The notes under the pieces were generated by a model that saw only the letters and a list, made by a program, of their open reading frames with translations, searched no databases and had not been told where the DNA came from. From assembly GCA_021234155.1 (NCBI GenBank), contig JAJEKV010000093.1:434001-498000 (forward strand): a stretch of DNA of 64,000 bases, written 5' to 3'. This DNA comes from Isoetes taiwanensis. Lineage: Eukaryota > Streptophyta > Lycopodiopsida > Isoetales > Isoetaceae. Numbering within the stretch: position 1 is the stretch's first letter; each line of letters opens with the position of its first letter. Of this stretch, positions 54,318 through 64,000 are shown in pieces. Position numbers and translations under genes: made by a program.

Positions 54318-56757
54318 CCTTGGTGGAAAACAGTCCCTTCATTTCAATATATGCTTGCAACTCTTCATGAATAGCTCACGAATGTTATTATCTCTACCAT
54401 CTTGTTCATCAGAGGATAACATCCAGCCATTAGCTCTGCCATCATTTTCCTAGCCATTTCTATATAAATGCAGACTCAATGAATGGATGGACCTAAGGAC
54501 ATACGAAACCCAGATTTTGACATGGGCATGGGGCAATGAGAATTGATGGAATTAATGTTAAGTGCGCTAATGGGTATCCCATCATGCAAAGTTGAATCAG
54601 AGTTGATAGAGCATTGTTTTGTCCTCTCTAAAAATCTCTTCTCATCTGGATAAGAGAGAGATGTTTTCATACATGCCTCACAGGCTAGCAAATTCTCCTC
54701 TTCTTGATCACAGATCACAGGTAGTCATGCAAAAATCACAGGTAATGCAAAAATGGCATTCAATATTTGTAGGGCTTTAGTGTGCTTGGTAGTGTGGAAG
54801 CATAGGTGCCAATTAGTTTCGAGAGGCTTGAATACTTTTGCATAACTGTTTATCAAGAAGTTTTGCGCAATTAGTATTTGACTTATCGTCAAGCAAAGTA
54901 GGTGGCGTTCTTGAAATATCTTGAGCCATTCGATCAAGAATGACAAATGGCCTTCGTAAACCCGGTAGAATCCGGTTTATCTTTGCTTGACGTTGGAGAA
55001 CAGAATGTGGTCAGCCATTCTTGCTGGCCCCATGACCTGCAGAATCTGGAGTGCCGGCGCGGCCTGATTTTGCAGGTCATGGGGTAGCAAGAATGGCTTC
55101 TCCCATTCCGTTCTCCATTACATCTTGATGTTAAGGATGTGGGATCTGGGCATCCTCGTAATATTTTCTTCATTTTAATATAATCTTTTTCATCCCCTCA
55201 AAAATGATCCTTGTGTATGCTTGCTAAAATGAGTATTTTTCCTGCTAAGATTTATAGTGGACCAGCTAAAAATAAAAGAGGAATAACACTCCGGCTCTTG
55301 TTTGTTATAATAGGGCATAACACACTCATTCTAGGGTGTTATCCGTCTTAATAACCTGGGCCTGAGAGTTTTATAGTGGTTTTGTGGTGGTATAACAAGC
55401 TAGGTGTTTATAGCCATTTGGCATAACAAGATGTTTATGCACTTTTTAATGTGTTACTGGTGGGTAACACTCTTGCAACCAACGGCTGAGATCTGATCTT
55501 AGCCTTAAAACTTGAGGGCCAGGTTGTTGGCAAGGAAAGATTGCCGAAAAAAAAAACATTTAAATTGCTTGCTAATATGATTTTGATTTAAGGTATTACC
55601 TGAAAAAAAGTTGACCACGATATGCCCCATGAAATGTGTTTATCTAAAAATCTAAAAAGAGAAAGAATCATAGAAAGCCTCTATTTGGGCATCAGATTGG
55701 CTGGTTATTATTGAACCCATTTTTTCACTTATTTCATCGAATTGCTGAGATCAAGATAATAAATCATATGCTGATCCATTATTGGTAAATTTGATCCATT
55801 TTAGCCTTATTTCGTCCTTCGTGGCAAAGGCAACTTCAAAAAACTCAGAAGTGCGAGAGGACTTCTGAATTGCTGAATTCAGAGCTGGGTTTGTCTTCTT
55901 GCTAGATTTGATTTGTCTTCTAGTGAAGAGATCGATTATGATTTGTTTCTTGTTCTGATTTCAGGTTTAGGAGCACTGAACTGCAATGGGAATGGTCTCC
56001 ATGTAAATCCCTTTGCTTTGCTTACATGGCAAAGCTCTCAGAACTGGGTTCTGCGGTAATGGGGATGCACCCTTAGCCATTGCCAAATTCTATTTCCTTC
56101 CTCTCGAATCCCCACTATGCATGTGGCAACTCCCCATTGGATGTCGTCCTTCGGTATCACCATGGTGAACGTGTCTTGCTCTGAGTGGATAGCATATGGT
56201 AAAGAGCCAGTCTTTACCCATCGTAAGCATTAATTCAAACCAAAGGCTTCAATGTTACCACGTGGATGGTCAAGATATATTGTGGTAAGTGGAGATCCCA
56301 GATGTTGGATAAGGATGGCCAAAATTGCTTGAGAGCCTACTGACGGTCAACATTAATCTTCGGGGATCCGGAGTTGGGGATCTTCCAGCGGGCGATATCG
56401 TTCCCGTTATTGGCCATGCAGTGGGGATCCTGGAGGAGAGGATCACCCAAAGTCATTCGCAGAGATTCCAAAGGCTAGCATATTCCTTGGTCCCTCGGTA
56501 TTCGCGGATGGTAATCCTGGAGACGGGGATAACGTGGCCGATATTGGCGGCCATCTGCGTGTGATCCTGGAGGAGGAAATCACTTTTCGACCCGGCGTGG
56601 GATCCCCGCGTCCGGGATTATGGTGGCTGATTTTGGCATCGTTATCAGCCATATCATGGGGATCGAGGCTAGGATCGTGAGGTTGATAATTCGAAGGTCG
56701 AGATTACCAAGCATTTTTTGGTGATGCGGATCGGGAATACCATTAACAACCACGATG
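54318..56757. repeat. Tandem array unit 3 (2,440 bp)
   Basis: Same orientation and content. It contains a strong hairpin (CCCCATGACCTGCA and TGCAGGTCATGGGG, about 55,029-55,083). Confidence 0.9.
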
Positions 56758-59231
56758 CCTTGGTGGAAAGCAGTCCCTTCATTTCAATATATGCTTGCAA
56801 CTCTTCATGAATAGCTCACGAATGTTATTATCTCTACCATCTTGTTCATCGAGGAGGATAACATCCAGCCATTAGCTCTGCCATCATTTTCCTAGCCATT
56901 TCTATATAAATGCAGACTCAATGAATGGATGGACCTAAGGACATACGAAACCCATGGGTTGCTTATCTGAATCAAGTAGATTTTGACATGGGCATGGGGC
57001 AATGAGAATTGATGGAATTAATGTTAAGTGCGCTAATGGGTATCCCATCATGCAAAGTTGAATCAGAGTTGATAGAGCATTGTTTTGTCCTCTCTAAAAA
57101 TCTCTTCTCATCTGGATAAGAGAGAGATGTTTTCATACATGCCTCACAGGCTAGCAAATTCTCCTCTTCTTGATCACAGATCACAGGTAGTCATGCAAAA
57201 ATCACAGGTAATGCAAAAATGGCATTCAATATTTGTAGGGCTTTAGTGTGCTTGGTAGTGTGGAAGCATAGGTGCCAATTAGTTTCGAGAGGCTTGAATA
57301 CTTTTGCCGCAACTGTTTATCAAGAAGTTTGCGCAATTAGTATTTGACTTATACGTCAAGCAAAGTAGGTGAGCGTTCTTGAAATATCTTGAGCCATTCT
57401 GATCAAGAATGACAAATGGCCTTGCAGAAACCGGTAGAATCCAGTTTATCTTTGCTTGACGTTGGAGAACAGAATGTGGTCAGCCATTCTTGCTGGCCCC
57501 ATGACCTGCAGAATCTGGAGTGCCGGCGCGGCCTGATTTTGCAGGTCATGGGGTAGCAAGAATGGCTTCTCCCATTCCGTTCTCCATTACATCTTGATGT
57601 TAAGGATGTGGGATCTGGGCATCCTCGTAATATTTTCTTCATTTTAATATAATCTTTTTCATCCCCTCAAAAATGATCCTTGTGTATGCTTGCTAAAATG
57701 AGTATTTTTCCTGCTAAGATTTATAGTGGACCAGCTAAAAATAAAAGAGGAATAACACTCCGGCTCTTGTTTGTTATAATAGGGCATAACACACTCATTC
57801 TAGGGTGTTATCCGTCTTAATAACCTGGGCCTGAGAGTTTTATAGTGGTTTTGTGGTGGTATAACAAGCTAGGTGTTTATAGCCATTTGGCATAACAAGA
57901 TGTTTATGCACTTTTTAATGTGTTACTGGTGGGTAACACTCTTGCAACCAACGGCTGAGATCTGATCTTAGCCTTAAAACTTGAGGGCCAGGTTGTTGGC
58001 AAGGAAAGATTGCCGAAAAAAAAAACATTTAAATTGCTTGCTAATATGATTTTGATTTAAGGTATTACCTGAAAAAAAGTTGACCACGATATGCCCCATG
58101 AAATGTGTTTATCTAAAAATCTAAAAAGAGAAAGAATCATAGAAAGCCTCTATTTGGGCATCAGATTGGCTGGTTATTATTGAACCCATTTTTTCACTTA
58201 TTTCATCGAATTGCTGAGATCAAGATAATAAATCATATGCTGATCCATTATTGGTAAATTTGATCCATTTTAGCCTTATTTCGTCCTTCGTGGCAAAGGC
58301 AACTTCAAAAAACTCAGAAGTGCGAGAGGACTTCTGAATTGCTGAATTCAGAGCTGGGTTTGTCTTCTTGCTAGATTTGATTTGTCTTCTAGTGAAGAGA
58401 TCGATTATGATTTGTTTCTTGTTCTGATTTCAGGTTTAGGAGCACTGAACTGCAATGGGAATGGTCTCCATGTAAATCCCTTTGCTTTGCTTACATGGCA
58501 AAGCTCTCAGAACTGGGTTCTGCGGTAATGGGGATGCACCCTTAGCCATTGCCAAATTCTATTTCCTTCCTCTCGAATCCCCACTATGCATGTGGCAACT
58601 CCCCATTGGATGTCGTCCTTCGGTATCACCATGGTGAACGTGTCTTGCTCTGAGTGGATAGCATATGGTAAAGAGCCAGTCTTTACCCATCGTAAGCATT
58701 AATTCAAACCAAAGGCTTCAATGTTACCACGTGGATGGTCAAGATATATTGTGGTAAGTGGAGATCCCAGATGTTGGATAAGGATGGCCAAAATTGCTTG
58801 AGAGCCTACTGACGGTCAACATTAATCTTCGGGGATCCGGAGTTGGGGATCTTCCCACTGGCCGATATCGTTCCCGTTATTGGCCATGCAGTGGGGATCC
58901 TGGAGGAGAGGATCACCCAAAGTCATTCGCAGAGATTCCAAAGGCTAGCATATTCCTTGGTCCCTCGGTATTCGCGGATGGTAATCCTGGAGACGGGGAT
59001 AACGTGGCCGATATTGGCGGCCATCTGCGTGTGATCCTGGAGGAGGAAATCACTTTCGACCGGCGTGGGATCCCCGACGTCGGGATTATGGTGGCTGATT
59101 TTGGCATCGTTATCAGCCATATCATGGGGATCCCAGAGGCTAGGATCGCAGGTTGATAATTCCGAAGGTCGAGATTACCAAGCATTTTTTTGGTGATGCC
59201 AGATTCGGGAATACCATTAACAACCCTGATG
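56758..59231. repeat. Tandem array unit 4 (2,474 bp)
   Basis: Nearly identical to units 5 and 6. It retains ATGGGTTGCTTATCTGAATC near 56,953, which is missing from units 2 and 3 but present in unit 1. Confidence 0.9.
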
Positions 59232-61703
59232 CCTTGGTGGAAAACAGTCCCTTCATTTCAATATATGCTTGCAACTCTTCATGAATAGCTCACGAATGTT
59301 ATTATCTCTACCATCTTGTTCATCAGAGGATAACATCCAGCCATTAGCTCTGCCATCATTTTCCTAGCCATTTCTATATAAATGCAGACTCAATGAATGG
59401 ATGGACCTAAGGACATACGAAACCCATGGGTTGCTTATCTGAATCAAGTAGATTTTGACATGGGCATGGGGCAATGAGAATTGATGGAATTAATGTTAAG
59501 TGCGCTAATGGGTATCCCATCATGCAAAGTTGAATCAGAGTTGATAGAGCATTGTTTTGTCCTCTCTAAAAATCTCTTCTCATCTGGATAAGAGAGAGAT
59601 GTTTTCATACATGCCTCACAGGCTAGCAAATTCTCCTCTTCTTGATCACAGATCACAGGTAGTCATGCAAAAATCACAGGTAATGCAAAAATGGCATTCA
59701 ATATTTGTAGGGCTTTAGTGTGCTTGGTAGTGTGGAAGCATAGGTGCCAATTAGTTTCGAGAGGCTTGAATACTTTTGCCGCAACTCTTTATCAAGAAGT
59801 TTGCGCAATTAGTATTTGACTTATACGTCAAGCAAAGTAGGTGAGCGTTCTTGAAATATCTTGAGCCATTCTGATCAGGAATGACAAATGGCCTTGCAGA
59901 AACCGGTAGAATCCAGTTTATCTTTGCTTGACGTTGGAGAACAGAATGTGGTCAGCCATTCTTGCTGGCCCCATGACCTGCAGAATCTGGAGTGCCGGCG
60001 CGGCCTGATTTTGCAGGTCATGGGGTAGCAAGAATGGCTTCTCCCATTCCGTTCTCCATTACATCTTGATGTTAAGGATGTGGGATCTGGGCATCCTCGT
60101 AATATTTTCTTCATTTTAATATAATCTTTTTCATCCCCTCAAAAATGATCCTTGTGTATGCTTGCTAAAATGAGTATTTTTCCTGCTAAGATTTATAGTG
60201 GACCAGCTAAAAATAAAAGAGGAATAACACTCCGGCTCTTGTTTGTTATAATAGGGCATAACACACTCATTCTAGGGTGTTATCCGTCTTAATAACCTGG
60301 GCCTGAGAGTTTTATAGTGGTTTTGTGGTGGTATAACAAGCTAGGTGTTTATAGCCATTTGGCATAACAAGATGTTTATGCACTTTTTAATGTGTTACTG
60401 GTGGGTAACACTCTTGCAACCAACGGCTGAGATCTGATCTTAGCCTTAAAACTTGAGGGCCAGGTTGTTGGCAAGGAAAGATTGCCGAAAAAAAAAACAT
60501 TTAAATTGCTTGCTAATATGATTTTGATTTAAGGTATTACCTGAAAAAAAGTTGACCACGATATGCCCCATGAAATGTGTTTATCTAAAAATCTAAAAAG
60601 AGAAAGAATCATAGAAAGCCTCTATTTGGGCATCAGATTGGCTGGTTATTATTGAACCCATTTTTTCACTTATTTCATCGAATTGCTGAGATCAAGATAA
60701 TAAATCATATGCTGATCCATTATTGGTAAATTTGATCCATTTTAGCCTTATTTCGTCCTTCGTGGCAAAGGCAACTTCAAAAAACTCAGAAGTGCGAGAG
60801 GACTTCTGAATTGCTGAATTCAGAGCTGGGTTTGTCTTCTTGCTAGATTTGATTTGTCTTCTAGTGAAGAGATCGATTATGATTTGTTTCTTGTTCTGAT
60901 TTCAGGTTTAGGAGCACTGAACTGCAATGGGAATGGTCTCCATGTAAATCCCTTTGCTTTGCTTACATGGCAAAGCTCTCAGAACTGGGTTCTGCGGTAA
61001 TGGGGATGCACCCTTAGCCATTGCCAAATTCTATTTCCTTCCTCTCGAATCCCCACTATGCATGTGGCAACTCCCCATTGGATGTCGTCCTTCGGTATCA
61101 CCATGGTGAACGTGTCTTGCTCTGAGTGGATAGCATATGGTAAAGAGCCAGTCTTTACCCATCGTAAGCATTAATTCAAACCAAAGGCTTCAATGTCACC
61201 ACGTGGATGGTCAAGATATATTGTGGTAAGTGGAGATCCCAGATGTTGGATAAGGATGGCCAAAATTGCTTGAGAGCCTACTGACGGTCAACATTAATCT
61301 TCGGGGATCCGGAGTTGGGGATCTTCCCACTGGCCGATATCGTTCCCGTTATTGGCCATGCAGTGGGGATCCTGGAGGAGAGGATCACCCAAAGTCATTC
61401 GCAGAGATTCCAAAGGCTAGCATATTCCTTGGTCCCTCGGTATTCGCGGATGGTAATCCTGGAGACGGGGATAACGTGGCCGATATTGGCGGCCATCTGC
61501 GTGTGATCCTGGAGGAGGAAATCACTTTCGGCCGGCGTGGGATCCCCGACGTCGGGATTATGGTGGCTGATTTTGGCATCGTTATCAGCCATATCATGGG
61601 GATCCCAGAGGCTAGGATCGCAGGTTGATAATTCCGAAGGTCGAGATTACCAAGCATTTTTTTGGTGATGCCAGATTCGGGAATACCATTAACAACCCTG
61701 ATG
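59232..61703. repeat. Tandem array unit 5 (2,472 bp)
   Basis: Nearly identical to units 4 and 6, implying recent amplification or homogenisation. Confidence 0.9.
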
Positions 61704-64000
61704 CCTTGGTGGAAAACAGTCCCTTCATTTCAATATATGCTTGCAACTCTTCATGAATAGCTCACGAATGTTATTATCTCTACCATCTTGTTCATCAGAG
61801 GATAACATCTAGCCATTAGCTCTGCCATCATTTTCCTAGCCATTTCTATATAAATGCAGACTCAATGAATGGATGGACCTAAGGACATACGAAACCCATG
61901 GGTTGCTTATCTGAATCAAGTAGATTTTGACATGGGCATGGGGCAATGAGAATTGATGGAATTAATGTTAAGTGCGCTAATGGGTATCCCATCATGCAAA
62001 GTTGAATCAGAGTTGATAGAGCGTTGTTTTGTCCTCTCTAAAAATCTCTTCTCATCTGGATAAGAGAGAGATGTTTTCATACATGCCTCACAGGCTAGCA
62101 AATTCTCCTCTTCTTGATCACAGATCACAGGTAGTCATGCAAAAATCACAGGTAATGCAAAAATGGCATTCAATATTTGTAGGGCTTTAGTGTGCTTGGT
62201 AGTGTGGAAGCATAGGTGCCAATTAGTTTCGAGAGGCTTGAATACTTTTGCCGCAACTCTTTATCAAGAAGTTTGCGCAATTAGTATTTGACTTATACGT
62301 CAAGCAAAGTAGGTGAGCGTTCTTGAAATATCTTGAGCCATTCTGATCAGGAATGACAAATGGCCTTGCAGAAACCGGTAGAATCCAGTTTATCTTTGCT
62401 TGACGTTGGAGAACAGAATGTGGTCAGCCATTCTTGCTGGCCCCATGACCTGCAGAATCTGGAGTGCCGGCGCGGCCTGATTTTGCAGGTCATGGGGTAG
62501 CAAGAATGGCTTCTCCCATTCCGTTCTCCATTACATCTTGATGTTAAGGATGTGGGATCTGGGCATCCTCGTAATATTTTCTTCATTTTAATATAATCTT
62601 TTTCATCCCCTCAAAAATGATCCTTGTGTATGCATGCTAAAATGAGTATTTTTCCTGCTAAGATTTATAGTGGACCAGCTAAAAATAAAAGAGGAATAAC
62701 ACTCCGGCTCTTGTTTGTTATAATAGGGCATAACACACTCATTCTAGGGTGTTATCCGTCTTAATAACCTGGGCCGGAGAGTTTTATAGTGGTTTTGTGG
62801 TGGTATAACAAGCTAGGTGTTTATAGCCATTTGGCATAACAAGATGTTTATGCACTTTTTAATGTGTTACTGGTGGGTAACACTCTTGCAACCAACGGCT
62901 GAGATCTGATCTTAGCCTTAAAACTTGAGGGCCAGGTTGTTGGCAAGGAAAGATTGCCGAAAAAAAAACATTTAAATTGCTTGCTAATATGATTTTGATT
63001 TAAGGTATTACCTGAAAAAAAGTTGACCACGATATGCCCCATGAAATGTGTTTATCTAAAAATCTAAAAAGAGAAAGAATCATAGAAAGCCTCTATTTGG
63101 GCATCAGATTGGCTGGTTATTATTGAACCCATTTTTTCACTTATTTCATCGAATTGCTGAGATCAAGATAATAAATCATATGCTGATCCATTATTGGTAA
63201 ATTTGATCCATTTTAGCCTTATTTCGTCCTTCGTGGCAAAGGCAACTTCAAAAAACTCAGAAGTGCGAGAGGACTTCTGAATTGCTGAATTCAGAGCTGG
63301 GTTTGTCTTCTTGCTAGATTTGATTTGTCTTCTAGTGAAGAGATCGATTATGATTTGTTTCTTGTTCTGATTTCAGGTTTAGGAGCACTGAACTGCAATG
63401 GGAATGGTCTCCATGTAAATCCCTTTGCTTTGCTTACATGGCAAAGCTCTCAGAACTGGGTTCTGCGGTAATGGGGATGCACCCTTAGCCATTGCCAAAT
63501 TCTATTTCCTTCCTCTCGAATCCCCACTATGCATGTGGCAACTCCCCATTGGATGTCGTCCTTCGGTATCACCATGGTGAACGTGTCTTGCTCTGAGTGG
63601 ATAGCATATGGTAAAGAGCCAGTCTTTACCCATCGTAAGCATTAATTCAAACCAAAGGCTTCAATGTCACCACGTGGATGGTCAAGATATATTGTGGTAA
63701 GTGGAGATCCCAGATGTTGGATAAGGATGGCCAAAATTGCTTGAGAGCCTACTGACGGTCAACATTAATCTTCGGGGATCCGGAGTTGGGGATCTTCCCA
63801 CTGGCCGATATCGTTCCCGTTATTGGCCATGCAGTGGGGATCCTGGAGGAGAGGATCACCCAAAGTCATTCGCAGAGATTCCAAAGGCTAGCATATTCCT
63901 TGGTCCCTCGGTATTCGCGGATGGTAATCCTGGAGACGGGGATAACGTGGCCGATATTGGCGGCCATCTGCGTGTGATCCTGGAGGAGGAAATCACTTTC
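61704..64000. repeat. Tandem array unit 6 (cut by window end)
   Basis: At least 2,297 bp of the unit before the window ends, so the array continues beyond it. A few private substitutions (e.g. GAGCGTTG for GAGCATTG near 62,021). Confidence 0.9.

Noticed and set aside
51455-63977. Repeated frames of 60-120 codons in each array unit (e.g. plus 53,883-54,242 and minus counterparts)
   Set aside because: They recur because the DNA is repeated. They overlap on both strands, end variably through indels, and match no family.

Overview
This window looks like nuclear DNA of a land plant, most likely a fern or other repeat-rich plant. The evidence is spliced genes with GT/AG introns, a long single-exon pentatricopeptide (PPR) gene, a plant GT61 glycosyltransferase, an LTR retrotransposon with an initiator-Met-like primer site, Helitron termini and many decayed transposons. 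The taxon is an inference from these features. I see no rRNA or complete tRNA gene, no CRISPR array and no bacterial operon.

Layout. 1-5.9 kb: short repeats, two foldback-type elements, and a broken minus-strand gene with an FCP1/HAD-like C-terminal domain, split by a nested element. 5.9-10.6 kb: repeat remnants without a recognisable gene. 10.6-14.3 kb: a spliced, frameshifted minus-strand gene with a ParB-like GQHS motif, interrupted near its 3' end by a short Helitron, next to an array of about 15 copies of a palindrome (core CGGACT-NN-AGTCCG). 16.3-19.3 kb: a broken plus-strand DDE-type transposase-like gene. 19.3-23.7 kb: a long inverted repeat, a PPR pseudogene and non-coding sequence.

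23,712-33,823 is a structurally complete Ty3/gypsy-type LTR element: 5-bp target duplication ACCTC, LTRs of about 1.66 kb, primer site and polypurine tract. Its interior lacks protease, reverse transcriptase and RNase H. It keeps only the integrase C-terminal part plus a chromodomain. In front of these it carries unusual reading frames, one of which ends in an intronless histone H3 domain resembling plant H3.3. This is the most striking observation in the window.

34.5-36.0 kb: a probable Helitron filled by a 1.3-kb pyrimidine tract. 36.1-40.9 kb: two intact, convergent, multi-exon genes (a GT61 glycosyltransferase on plus and an unrecognised protein on minus). 41.9-42.6 kb: a LINE-like remnant. 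44.5-47.5 kb: an intact PPR gene with a truncated C-terminal E region. 48.7 kb to the window end: a head-to-tail array of at least six copies of a 2.44-2.47 kb unit. The first copy is longer and looks ancestral.

The three conserved genes are clean, whereas the transposon-related reading frames carry many single-base frameshifts. That fits decay of mobile DNA, but methylation-linked base-calling errors in silenced repeats could give the same picture.
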